A DNA stretch of 8,948 bases from UBA927 sp964361785 (GTDB taxonomy: Bacteria > Patescibacteriota > Microgenomatia > UBA10105 > UBA927): assembly GCA_964361785.1 (NCBI GenBank), contig CAYIBX010000033.1, positions 1-8,948 of the forward strand, read 5' to 3'. The position numbers and the translations under genes are program-made. This document shows positions 1 to 6,735 of the stretch, one piece after another. Positions within the stretch are counted from its first letter, which is position 1, and the number at the start of each line of letters is the position of its first letter. A model generated the notes under the pieces. The model had not been told where the DNA came from. It did no database searches and was given only the letters and a program-made list of their open reading frames with translations.

Positions 1-59
1 CGTCATAGCAACATTTTACCGTATTTGGTTAGTGCTAATCTACTCTAGACCCTATATAT

Positions 60-245
60 TTACTTTCCATAACTTCCCACCACTATACTATAGTCAAAAA
101 TGTTGACCTTGCCATCCCTATTGATATCCGAAAGGATAAAGCCTGTAGACCCCGTTTTCCCAAAGTTAGACACAAGGGCGTTTACGTCATAGCTATCTAC
201 ATGCCCGTCTGGAGTAGCATAGCCCTTACTGTTTGCTATGTCGCC
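60..245 (-). repeat. Dockerin-like cassette, copy 1
   Basis: Encodes the last 61 residues of protein 1. It is nearly the same protein sequence as the segment at 3293-3475: both share DSYDVNALVS, FGKTG, DIN.DGKVNIFD and YSIVVG. Within it, 34 bases (74-107) are identical to 3307-3340. The Pro/Thr/Ser linker just upstream (246-359) is also alike in the two genes, sharing TSTPRPT and PRVTNTP. The regions further upstream are unrelated, so this is a shared module and not a whole-gene duplicate. Confidence 0.85.
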
Positions 246-1961
246 CTGAAGAACCGTAGGGGTAGAGGAGGGTCTTGGCGTATTGGTCACACGCGGTATG
301 CTTGTAGCAGTTGGTCTCGGGGTACTCGTGGGTATAGTCGTAGGGATTGAAGTAGGGGCGGAAGTTATGGCAACAATATTTCCACATAGCCCTATTTTTG
401 AATCTGCTTGATCTTCATAAGTCAACAAATTTACTCTTCCGTCACTCGATTTACCCCATACTTTTACTGTGATTTTTTTACCTTGAAAATTACTTGGTAA
501 ATTACCAGTTGCAAAACTATAGGCACATTTTCCATCCGGCGGACACACACCAGTTAAATCAGATCGAACAATATCCGCCACCCCCGTCTTAGTAAAAAAC
601 GCTCCGTCACTAGTTCTAAACTCTGCCATTACAGTAATTTTATTAGATGCCTTGCCCGCTTCTGTCGCCCACCCACCAAACGCACCACAACTTACCAAGC
701 TTGCATGCCCAACGATATTTGGATTGACCGGAGTCATATTTGTTAAATTATCGGGGTTCATTTTCGAGTCAGCCACCGCCAATAATTTTCGTCTGATTTC
801 TCCTATATTGCCCGTGGTGACAAACGTCCTAAATTTGTACCAGCCTCCCGGAGAGAAAGTGAAACGTGGATCCGTAGTACTAAGTGGCTGTACTCCTGCA
901 TGTTCGAATTCAAACAAATCTGGAAAATTTGAAACGAGAGCAGTGGGTCCAACTCCATTTCCATAACCCTCTCCTTTACCAATATATTGCTGACCTGCTC
1001 GTCTAAATTTATATACCGCCTCTCCAATTCCAACATTATCCTTGGTTAACGCAGTTTGCCAATTTTCAATTATGGTTTTGGGAAAACCCGTTCCCGAAAG
1101 TCCGATAAAACCATATTTTCCCGCCTCCCGAAACGCAAATTTTTCGAAAGGGCCAGAAAAGGGTTGACCATATGTCGTCGTTGCTGGGAAAAGAGTACTG
1201 AGCTGAAGATCTTGGCTATTGATATTTGTATTTTTACATCCACTATTCATGTCGCGACAATAGGTAATTTTTTGATCCACAACCAGAACATCCTTATATT
1301 CTGGATGAAAATATACATCTTCTTCCACCCAAAAATCCGTTTGTACATCCGGATTAGTCAATGACGGTAACACATCTTCAAAACTATAATTAAAATTCAC
1401 CATGCGAGTGAGAATATGTGCATGATTATTAGAAATAGTCAGTGTTGTCGGGTTGAGATTACGACCATAAGGAGTGCTCCATGCATCTTGGTTCGTACTT
1501 CCCTGGGTTGGATTGTTAAAAGGTAGGCTACCAAGTACTAAATTAGGCAAATTAAGTTTATAACATTCAATTTTATTAGTATTCCAATCGTTAAGATTGA
1601 TTGCTGTGGCTTTGGAAAAATATTTATTCGTTCTTTTGTCACACCACCCCAAACCAGTTTCCCGATTTGCATTAGCCGGATAATTTTTGAGAGTCCAGAT
1701 GGCCGTGGACAACAACGCACCACCATTGGAATTATTGATCATATTTCCTTGCGCGGGTGTACTATCTGGTATACGGTCATCTTTAATATATGAGATAGCG
1801 CCACCCCATTCTTTTTCAAACCCGACCGTGACGTGGCCATCTGCACTGGTAATGTGATCAGGAGGTGGCCCTTTTCTTGTGAGTGCGTGAACCGTTGTCA
1901 TTGGTATAACAAAGCTAATAAAGGAAACTATTACGATTGATATGAATACTATTTTTTTCAT
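60..1961 (-). CDS. Secreted dockerin-like protein with beta-sandwich domains (protein 1)
   Basis: Predicted 633-aa exported protein of unknown activity. I start it at the ATG at 1961 (MKKIVF...), not at an in-frame TTG 15 bases upstream, because the ATG gives a clean signal peptide: two Lys, a hydrophobic stretch of about 20 residues, and a VHA site near residue 26. A weak GGGAAG lies 7 bases before it. Residues about 27-410 form a Trp/Tyr/Asn-rich, probably all-beta region that I do not recognise. Residues about 415-526 resemble a beta-sandwich seen in secreted proteins (GGWAT near its start, a conserved RSDL, paired Cys). Residues 535-572 are a Pro/Thr/Ser linker. Residues 573-633 are a dockerin-like pair; the second loop, DINRDGKVNIFD, is canonical for Ca binding, while the first loop lacks its leading acidic ligands. 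The start lies 4 bases behind the upstream ATPase stop, so the two are likely co-transcribed. A surface or extracellular carbohydrate-related role is inference only. Confidence 0.85.
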   Translation of the reverse strand: MKKIVFISIVIVSFISFVIPMTTVHALTRKGPPPDHITSADGHVTVGFEKEWGGAISYIKDDRIPDSTPAQGNMINNSNGGALLSTAIWTLKNYPANANRETGLGWCDKRTNKYFSKATAINLNDWNTNKIECYKLNLPNLVLGSLPFNNPTQGSTNQDAWSTPYGRNLNPTTLTISNNHAHILTRMVNFNYSFEDVLPSLTNPDVQTDFWVEEDVYFHPEYKDVLVVDQKITYCRDMNSGCKNTNINSQDLQLSTLFPATTTYGQPFSGPFEKFAFREAGKYGFIGLSGTGFPKTIIENWQTALTKDNVGIGEAVYKFRRAGQQYIGKGEGYGNGVGPTALVSNFPDLFEFEHAGVQPLSTTDPRFTFSPGGWYKFRTFVTTGNIGEIRRKLLAVADSKMNPDNLTNMTPVNPNIVGHASLVSCGAFGGWATEAGKASNKITVMAEFRTSDGAFFTKTGVADIVRSDLTGVCPPDGKCAYSFATGNLPSNFQGKKITVKVWGKSSDGRVNLLTYEDQADSKIGLCGNIVAITSAPTSIPTTIPTSTPRPTATSIPRVTNTPRPSSTPTVLQGDIANSKGYATPDGHVDSYDVNALVSNFGKTGSTGFILSDINRDGKVNIFDYSIVVGSYGK

Positions 1962-1965
1962 ATTT

Positions 1966-3225
1966 CTACTTCCCAAAATTTTTCAGTACTATAGTGGGGT
2001 CAATGAGTACGTTCCAGAAAGGAAGAAATTGGATAGTAGTGAGATTTTTTTGCTCGATCATTTCTTCTCCCAAATGGACAAGGTATCCCGTCTTGGGGTG
2101 GTATTTTGAAAGAAAATTTTGATAGGAGCGGCTGATGACGGGCTTGGTGAATTTGTGATATTTGGCTTCAATGGGGGTGGGGAACAATGGTGCATTTGTG
2201 ATAAAGTCCACTTCTGCATTATCTGTCGTACGCCAAAAATGAACAGGCTTTTGAAGATGGTTATAGATCGTATTCTCAAAAAGATGACCTGTCAAAAGCG
2301 AAGGTATTGTAGGAATATCGAAAAGACCAAGGAGATAATTTCTCAAACCCATATCGGTGAAATAATAGACAGGAGATTTGGATATCTCTGAGCGTATATT
2401 CGTATGGAACGGTGTAGATTTACTAATAATGTAGGTTTCTTCGAGATACCAGAGATATTTTTGTATCGTTTGATGCGAAAGGCCAAGAGTTGAAGACAAT
2501 TCTGATATGTTGGTAAGTTGGCCAATTTGCGACGCAATAATTTTTACGAGTGAGGAAAATGCATCTGATTTTTCAATGCGTAATAAACCGATGACATCTT
2601 TTTCTACATAACTGGAATAAATTTCTTCAATCTCTATCTTCTTTTCTTTGGCGGTTTGTGCCCCAATGACTTTGGGATACCCGCCGAACTTCATGTACTC
2701 CTCAAGGAATCGTACGGCTGCAAATTTTTCTACAGTACAGTACTCTGTGAGTTTCTCTTCGTACTGATAGGCTGTTTTGAAATTGAGAAATTCGGCAAAA
2801 GAGATGGGAGGTATCTCAAATACTCTTTTTCTTCCCGCGAGAGATTCTTTGATATGTGCCTTGATATCTAGGCTTCCTGAACCGGAAACGACAAATTTGT
2901 ATGGAAGACCCATATCATAAAGACCCTTGAGAAAAAGACCGGCGTCTGTTTTGCGCTGGATTTCATCGAGGAATACGACTCCTTTCTGGGCGCCGAGTTG
3001 TAAATGCAGATAGTCAATGAAGGTGCGTTGTGACTCAAGATTGCGGCGATCGTTCTCGATATCTAGGTTCAAATAGACGGTTTTTTGGTTCTCCTCTCCG
3101 GCACGAGAGAGCATTTGCTTCATGAGATAGGTTTTGCCGACCTGCCGCGGACCGATGATAACCGTTATTTCAGGTTTATCGAGATGATCGATCAACTCGC
3201 GTAATACAGCGCGTTTTATGGTCAT
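1966..3225 (-). CDS. AAA-family ATPase with DUF4143 C-terminal domain
   Basis: 419-aa protein of the AAA_14/DUF4143 family, common in bacteria and archaea and without a firmly assigned job. Walker A is GPRQVGKT at residues 25-32, and Walker B is VVFLDE with D87-E88. A helical winged-helix-like stretch follows at about 210-265 (LTNISELSSTLGLSHQTIQKY). The C-terminal part has the nuclease-like pattern of the family: an E in HLFENTIYNHL, then AEVDFI, then PIEAKYHKF, which resembles a PD-(D/E)xK core. Length is normal for the family. The last 12 residues (IDPTIVLKNFGK) follow a point (LPFWNVL) where I would expect the family to end, and they resemble the end of the neighbouring dockerins. It lies between the two dockerin genes on the same strand and has its own promoter at 3232-3259. 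Confidence 0.92.
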   Translation of the reverse strand: MTIKRAVLRELIDHLDKPEITVIIGPRQVGKTYLMKQMLSRAGEENQKTVYLNLDIENDRRNLESQRTFIDYLHLQLGAQKGVVFLDEIQRKTDAGLFLKGLYDMGLPYKFVVSGSGSLDIKAHIKESLAGRKRVFEIPPISFAEFLNFKTAYQYEEKLTEYCTVEKFAAVRFLEEYMKFGGYPKVIGAQTAKEKKIEIEEIYSSYVEKDVIGLLRIEKSDAFSSLVKIIASQIGQLTNISELSSTLGLSHQTIQKYLWYLEETYIISKSTPFHTNIRSEISKSPVYYFTDMGLRNYLLGLFDIPTIPSLLTGHLFENTIYNHLQKPVHFWRTTDNAEVDFITNAPLFPTPIEAKYHKFTKPVISRSYQNFLSKYHPKTGYLVHLGEEMIEQKNLTTIQFLPFWNVLIDPTIVLKNFGK

Positions 3226-3231
3226 ATGTAT

Positions 3232-3259
3232 ATAATAATATAATATTTTATAAAGTCAA
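3232..3259 (-). promoter_or_regulatory. Promoter of the AAA ATPase gene, leaderless type
   Basis: On the minus strand TTGACT (3259-3254) is followed after 16 bp by TATTAT (3237-3232). Only 6 bases separate this box from the ATPase ATG at 3225, so transcription would start at or next to the start codon. No Shine-Dalgarno sequence is present. The stretch is very A/T-rich, so other -10 registers are possible. The 67-bp gap (3226-3292) holds nothing else that I see. Confidence 0.5.
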
Positions 3260-3292
3260 ATTATTAAAATATGGCATTATTTATATATTAAC

Positions 3293-3475
3293 TCATTTCC
3301 CAAAATTTCCCACCACTATACTATAGTCAAAAATGTTGACTTTACCATCTTTATTGATATCAGCAGGGATAAACCCTGCTACCCCAGTTTTGCCAAAGCT
3401 AGAAACAAGCGCGTTTACGTCATAGCTATCAACCTTTCCGTCTGGAGTAGCGCCTCTACTACCTGCTATATCTCC
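3293..3475 (-). repeat. Dockerin-like cassette, copy 2
   Basis: Last 60 residues of protein 2, matching the cassette at 60-245 in the same orientation. The second Ca loop (DINKDGKVNIFD) is canonical; the first (ATPDGKVDSYD) lacks its leading acidic residues, exactly as in copy 1. The exact 34-base match is at 3307-3340. Confidence 0.85.
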
Positions 3476-4891
3476 CTGTAAAGCTGGCTTTTGTGTAGGG
3501 TATGGTGTATTGGTCACCCGTGGTACACTTGTCACAGTAGGTCTTGGAGTACTGGTGGGGGCGGAGGTTGGTGCAGTTGTTGGTGCTACAAAGGTGAGAT
3601 TGCCCGTCAGGGTAAACATATCTATGCTATTTCCTCTCCCATTGTCCTCATCTGCGTTATAGCACTGATCGCCTGGGTGATGATTGTCATTTATACCAAA
3701 TCCACCCTCTGTTGATAAATACTTTAATCCAAGCATTGATTGAATTCGTCCATATTGATCACCTACCATAACTCCACCACCAGTTGTACATCCAGTGACC
3801 GAACCCAAGTTGAAGTTGTTTGCCAGATAATTGGTATAAAAATCAGCGCCTTTTCCAGCATCCCCCCAAAACCAATTAATACCATCCCAAGAATAATTAA
3901 AAACATTTAGATAAAATGGACCCGTAGTAGCGAGATAAAATCCGGAATGTCCACCGACGGGGACATTGACGTATTTAATTTTATTGGGACTTAATAGGTT
4001 GGTTTTGACGGGAGTTTCAAAGTGAAATCCATCGCCACTTTCTACACGCATCTCTACACGATTATTAAAACTACCCTGAGAATCATAATACCAAAGTTGG
4101 ATTCGCTGATAGCCGTTGGCATCCGGCGGGAGCGCAACTGCTGTGGGGTGTCCGACTCCATAGTTAGTGGCAAGGTCATTGCCACCGCTATTTGGGTTCG
4201 TACCAAAATTAGCATACAGCTTGCCATCACTTCTTCTTTCTAGCTGCAGATTATTTTTAATTCCTTGAGAAAGAGTAATGACCGCTGTCGCTTTTACAGG
4301 ATTATTTTGGACAACAGTAGACTGCTGATTAAAGCGAAAGCTTGATGCACTTAATGCTTCATATTTGCGCCAATTGATGCCGTCGTCACTTGCTGCATGG
4401 CAGATTTCGGTAAAACTGGTTTGCAATTGACCATTGTCTTTACGGTACGTGCGAGGAGCGCATTCATACCACATTTTGTACTGTGAGGCTCCCATAACGC
4501 CGCTAAAGTTTGCGATGTAAGGGTTTTGGTGTTTGATAACGGTAACGGCACATGCCATATCTCCATCGTCAAAAGCGTCATTTAGGGTTACCCACACAAC
4601 GCGTCTAGGTTGGGTAATTGGTGCTCCCGTTGTAGCATTATATGATGCGTAGTATATGGAGTCATGACCACGATATGGATCACCCGGTTGGCCCCCACCA
4701 CAGTACCACACCTTGATTTCATTGCCTTCCTGTATAGCAGATGGGGCAGTGTCATACGCATGTGCTCGAGTAATAATTGGTCCAGTTGCGGTTGTTGGTC
4801 CTGTTTTGGTAAATGTAAATTCTTTCGCTTGTGCGGCAACCACCGTAGGCAGCATTAAGCACATGATAGCGATCAATAATACCTTTTTCAA
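3293..4891 (-). CDS. Secreted five-bladed beta-propeller protein with dockerin-like tail (protein 2)
   Basis: 532-aa predicted exported protein. I start it at a TTG at 4891 because this yields a clean signal peptide ((M)KKVLLIAIMCLML..., cleavage near AQA at residue 22) and has GAGGT four bases upstream. The longer ATG frame from 4948 would overlap the previous gene and spoil the signal peptide. Residues about 40-420 show repeated blade signatures of GH43/GH32-like propellers: DTAPSAI then IKVWYCGGG then DSIYYASYN; YKMWYE then ICHAASDDGINW; RIQLWYYDS then ESGDGFHF; and FNYSWDGINWFW. D47 sits where the catalytic base of such families often lies, but I cannot confirm a full catalytic set. Residues 436-472 are a Pro/Thr linker and 473-532 the dockerin-like pair. 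The gene follows the 166-aa membrane protein gene by 28 bases, so they are likely one operon. Glycan binding or hydrolysis is inferred. Confidence 0.85.
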   Translation of the reverse strand: MKKVLLIAIMCLMLPTVVAAQAKEFTFTKTGPTTATGPIITRAHAYDTAPSAIQEGNEIKVWYCGGGQPGDPYRGHDSIYYASYNATTGAPITQPRRVVWVTLNDAFDDGDMACAVTVIKHQNPYIANFSGVMGASQYKMWYECAPRTYRKDNGQLQTSFTEICHAASDDGINWRKYEALSASSFRFNQQSTVVQNNPVKATAVITLSQGIKNNLQLERRSDGKLYANFGTNPNSGGNDLATNYGVGHPTAVALPPDANGYQRIQLWYYDSQGSFNNRVEMRVESGDGFHFETPVKTNLLSPNKIKYVNVPVGGHSGFYLATTGPFYLNVFNYSWDGINWFWGDAGKGADFYTNYLANNFNLGSVTGCTTGGGVMVGDQYGRIQSMLGLKYLSTEGGFGINDNHHPGDQCYNADEDNGRGNSIDMFTLTGNLTFVAPTTAPTSAPTSTPRPTVTSVPRVTNTPYPTQKPALQGDIAGSRGATPDGKVDSYDVNALVSSFGKTGVAGFIPADINKDGKVNIFDYSIVVGNFGK

Positions 4892-4919
4892 ATGTACCTC
4901 ATTTCGTGCTTCGCGCCTT

Positions 4920-5420
4920 TTATAGAGAAGTGAATGTAAAGTCGGCACTGCAACTTGAACTACTCTTTATATCGTCGGTTAATTTGACCTCTATCGTGGT
5001 CACGACATTCGGGTCTATTGCAACTGCTTTTGTCGTACAACGAAAGGTAGATCCGCCGCGCTGCGGAGAGTCTGAAAGCGGTCCTTCAGCGTTTGCTCTT
5101 GCCACCACGTTGTCTTTTACTTTTGCCACGAATTCACACGAAACGTTTTTGGCAGGACTGACGTCTCCACCCTCTACAGAGAGATAGTATTCGTTAAATC
5201 CTACTTTTTGATTAAAGTACTGCTTATCACAGTCGAGCTTTGTGATAGGGCCTGGTGTTGGCATCACGACTGGGTCTGTTTGGATAGGGGGTGTCTGCGA
5301 TAGTTGTGATGGAGATGTTTTAGAGCGGAAATACCAGGCACCGCCTAAAACGATCAATATAAGGACTGCACTGATGACGTAGGTCATCATGGGTTGAGAT
5401 TGTGTTTCTTCATTTTCCAT
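4920..5420 (-). CDS. Single-pass membrane protein with extracytoplasmic Cys-containing domain
   Basis: 166-aa protein that I do not recognise. It has a short charged N-terminus, one transmembrane helix at about residues 12-31 (MTYVISAVLILIVLGGAWYF), a Pro/Ser/Thr-rich stalk at about 36-60, and a probably exported beta-rich domain with four Cys (KLDCDK, VSCEF, FRCTT, SSCSAD) that could form two disulfides. There is no export cleavage site, so it should stay anchored. It is first in an operon with the propeller-dockerin protein, whose start lies 28 bases after its stop. A role in the cell envelope or at the cell surface is inferred from topology and neighbour only. A 15-base GC-rich inverted repeat (5052-5067) lies inside the coding sequence. 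Confidence 0.85.
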   Translation of the reverse strand: MENEETQSQPMMTYVISAVLILIVLGGAWYFRSKTSPSQLSQTPPIQTDPVVMPTPGPITKLDCDKQYFNQKVGFNEYYLSVEGGDVSPAKNVSCEFVAKVKDNVVARANAEGPLSDSPQRGGSTFRCTTKAVAIDPNVVTTIEVKLTDDIKSSSSCSADFTFTSL

Positions 5421-5428
5421 ATAAAAAT

Positions 5429-5457
5429 AGTATGGAGAAAATTTTATACAATTTCAA
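5429..5457 (-). promoter_or_regulatory. Promoter of the 166-aa membrane protein gene, leaderless type
   Basis: TTGAAA (5457-5452) is followed by 17 bp and CATACT (5434-5429). The ATG at 5420 begins 8 bases further on, so the transcript should have almost no leader. TACTAT two bases downstream is an alternative -10. The 54-bp gap to the previous gene holds nothing else visible. Confidence 0.5.
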
Positions 5458-5474
5458 GTAGGGAAAATAAATGT

Positions 5475-5945
5475 TTATTCCCGTTCAACATTAATGCTCC
5501 AACGTCGAAATGCTTTTTCAGGAAATACATAGGAATCTGGTGTAAAAGGACTTTTCATACGAATAGCAGTTAGTGCGCATATATATTGAATGTGTTTCCA
5601 TAACGTCTGTGAAAATTCTTCACCAATGACGGCAAGTACATCGACATCCGATCCTTCATTTGCAAGATTTATGTCAGGACGACTTGATCCGATAAGCACC
5701 CATTCACGTATTTTGGGTTTTCGGTAGGGTTCTTTCTGAATTGTTCTGTTCACTTCAGGAACGAATTCATGAAAGAAATTTCTTCGGTTCTTTGATTCTT
5801 GCTCACCGACTATAATAGAGCGTCCTTCTTTTTTACCAGAAGGATTCGTGTATATATCCCAATAGTTACTGATATGATGGATAGTATATTTATATACATA
5901 TGGGCCTAAATGTTGTTCCCATATGGGTGGGTGTACTGGTCTCAT
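5475..5945 (-). CDS. Small nucleotidyltransferase-fold protein
   Basis: 156-aa protein carrying the signature of the polymerase-beta-type nucleotidyltransferase superfamily: a G-S pair at residues 86-87 (VLIGSSRP) followed after 12 residues by D100-V-D102 (EGSDVDVLAVIG), the two metal-binding acids. A third acidic residue is less clear; D in TPDSYVF near residue 137 is a candidate. Residues 1-60 are Trp/Tyr/His-rich and I do not recognise them. The target of nucleotide transfer cannot be read from sequence; small proteins of this fold include MNT-type antitoxins, but no HEPN partner is adjacent here. The start lies 18 bases behind the mature 3' end of tRNA-Tyr, with neither Shine-Dalgarno nor an obvious own promoter, which suggests read-through from the tRNA promoter. 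No alternative in-frame start looks better. Confidence 0.75.
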   Translation of the reverse strand: MRPVHPPIWEQHLGPYVYKYTIHHISNYWDIYTNPSGKKEGRSIIVGEQESKNRRNFFHEFVPEVNRTIQKEPYRKPKIREWVLIGSSRPDINLANEGSDVDVLAVIGEEFSQTLWKHIQYICALTAIRMKSPFTPDSYVFPEKAFRRWSINVERE

Positions 5946-5963
5946 ATCGTTTTGGGCAAAGGG

Positions 5964-6048
5964 TGCTGAGGCTAAGATTCGAACTTAGGTAGCCCTTTCG
6001 AGCGGCAGTTTTACAGACTGCTCCGATTGTCCACTCCGGCACCTCAGC
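5964..6048 (-). tRNA. tRNA-Tyr (anticodon GTA)
   Basis: Class II tRNA of 85 nt. The acceptor arm is GCTGAGG (6048-6042) paired with CCTCAGC (5971-5965), with discriminator A. The anticodon stem is GCAGT/ACTGC with loop CTGTAAA, which gives GTA. The variable arm is long, as expected for bacterial tRNA-Tyr, and the T-arm is CTAAG-TTCGAAT-CTTAG. The next bases are CCC, so CCA is not encoded and must be added by the CCA-adding enzyme. Confidence 0.95.
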
Positions 6049-6063
6049 AATGAATACTAAGTG

Positions 6064-6093
6064 ATTATACGAAATCGAACTAGTACACTGCAA
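6064..6093 (-). promoter_or_regulatory. Promoter of tRNA-Tyr
   Basis: A perfect TATAAT lies at 6069-6064 on the minus strand, with TTGCAG 18 bp upstream (6093-6088). Transcription would begin near 6057, leaving a short 5' leader of about 9 nt before the tRNA. Its upstream half interleaves with the divergent regulator promoter. Confidence 0.6.
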
Positions 6094-6101
6094 TCAGCTT
6101 T

Positions 6102-6110
6102 TGCTATGAT
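6102..6110 (+). promoter_or_regulatory. Extended -10 promoter of the ArsR-like regulator, leaderless type
   Basis: TGCTATGAT (6102-6110) is an extended -10 element (TGn plus TATGAT). The ATG at 6117 follows after 6 bases, which is about where transcription should start. The -35 region (AGTACA, 6082-6087, 17-bp spacer) is weak, as is common with extended -10 promoters. The hexamer AGTACA recurs at 6112-6117, 30 bp further on. Confidence 0.55.
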
Positions 6111-6116
6111 GAGTAC

Positions 6117-6440
6117 ATGGCTGAGGGCATTCGGTTACAATCAAAGCTTGCGTCGTATGTAATAGCGCTACGCGCTATTTCGAATCCGTATCGATTAGCG
6201 GTCGTGTATTTGTTAGCACATGGGTCTTTACGAACACGTGATTTAATGCAAAAGATAGGGATAAAACAAAGTCTGTTGGTTCATCATTTGAATGTATTAG
6301 AACAACATGGTTGGGTAAAAAAGCATAGGGTAGGAAAGCATATGGCGTATTCTTTAGAGAAGAAGATGTTTAAAAAATTAGCTCGATTAGCAAAAGATAC
6401 TCCCTTTTGGAGCCCCCAGCCCGCTTCGCCGAAGCTTTAA
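6117..6440 (+). CDS. ArsR-type winged-helix transcriptional regulator
   Basis: 107-aa protein with a typical ArsR-like fold. Residues 18-35 (LRAISNPYRLAVVYLLAH) are the opening helix, residues 38-64 hold the helix-turn-helix (LRTRDLMQKIG, then SLLVHHLNVLEQHG), and residues 66-80 form the beta wing (WVKKHRVGKHMAYSL). It has no Cys, so the classic metal-sensing sites of ArsR/SmtB are absent; its signal is unknown. It is divergent from tRNA-Tyr and the nucleotidyltransferase gene, and autoregulation or control of that unit is possible. Residues 15-21 are encoded by a perfect 8-bp inverted repeat, and the last residues (PQPASPKL) run through a second short hairpin. The 3' end is 24 bases from the convergent tRNA-Thr. 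Confidence 0.85.
   Translation: MAEGIRLQSKLASYVIALRAISNPYRLAVVYLLAHGSLRTRDLMQKIGIKQSLLVHHLNVLEQHGWVKKHRVGKHMAYSLEKKMFKKLARLAKDTPFWSPQPASPKL
6161..6179. repeat. Short palindrome inside the regulator gene
   Basis: AATAGCGC and GCGCTATT pair perfectly (8 bp) across a TAC loop. It lies in frame within the coding sequence (V15 to I21) without disturbing the fold. Confidence 0.7.
6423..6435. repeat. Short hairpin between convergent genes
   Basis: GCTTC and GAAGC pair across GCC, at the extreme 3' end of the regulator gene and downstream of tRNA-Thr on the other strand. No T-run follows on either strand, so it is not a classical Rho-independent terminator, although it could stabilise 3' ends. Confidence 0.4.
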
Positions 6441-6463
6441 GCGAGGCGAGTCAGAATTCCTAG

Positions 6464-6535
6464 AGCCGTCTGTCGGGATCGGACCGACGACCTACTGTTT
6501 ACAAAACAGTAGCTCTACCACTGAGCTAAGACGGC
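6464..6535 (-). tRNA. tRNA-Thr (anticodon TGT)
   Basis: Class I tRNA of 72 nt. The acceptor is GCCGTCT (6535-6529) paired with AGACGGC (6471-6465), with discriminator T. The D-arm is GCTC-AGTGGTAGA-GC. The anticodon stem is ACTGT/ACAGT with loop TTTGTAA, giving TGT. The T-arm is GTCGG-TCCGATC-CCGAC. CCA is not encoded. Confidence 0.95.
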
Positions 6536-6547
6536 GCTTCAATATCA

Positions 6548-6576
6548 ATTGTACCAAAGGGATTGATAAGAGGGAA
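6548..6576 (-). promoter_or_regulatory. Promoter of tRNA-Thr
   Basis: The minus strand shows an extended -10, TGGTACAAT (TACAAT at 6553-6548), with a weak -35 (TTCCCT, 6576-6571) 17 bp upstream. Transcription would start near 6541, a few bases before the tRNA. Confidence 0.5.
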
Positions 6577-6735
6577 GAAAGAGGAAACAAACGTAAATAA
6601 GTTCTGCCATGTGTTTAGTTGAAGTATTTTCCCCGTATTAGTGACGACGGAAGGATTGAGTCAAAACCCAAAGGTTTTAAACTACAAAATCCTGTTTGTC
6701 TGACTTTCATCAAACATACCTCATTGTTAAGCTTT

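Noticed and set aside
1..59. Possible terminator or gene at the left edge
   Set aside because: No stem followed by a T-run on the minus strand after the stop at 60, and no reading frame; nothing supportable is seen there.
1966..3225. ATPase as transposase or part of an insertion sequence
   Set aside because: No terminal inverted repeats or target-site duplications around 1966-3260 were found by eye, and Walker A plus DUF4143 features place it in a different family.
3226..3292. Very A/T-rich stretch as an origin or recombination site
   Set aside because: Only 67 bp, no repeated boxes resembling DnaA sites and no flanking repeats; it is explained by the ATPase promoter.
4892..4948. ATG start at 4948 for the propeller-dockerin protein
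   Set aside because: It would overlap the end of the 166-aa gene and place 19 charged residues before an obvious signal peptide. TTG at 4891 with GAGGT upstream fits better.
4906..5187. Plus-strand 93-codon frame
   Set aside because: Antisense shadow of the 166-aa membrane protein gene, which has a transmembrane helix and a suitable promoter.
5475..5945. MNT/HEPN toxin-antitoxin pair
   Set aside because: The nucleotidyltransferase motif is present, but neither neighbour is a HEPN-like protein (no Rx4-6H motif gene adjacent).
5890..6093. Minus-strand frame of 67 codons across tRNA-Tyr
   Set aside because: It is a translation of the tRNA gene itself and has no protein-like feature.
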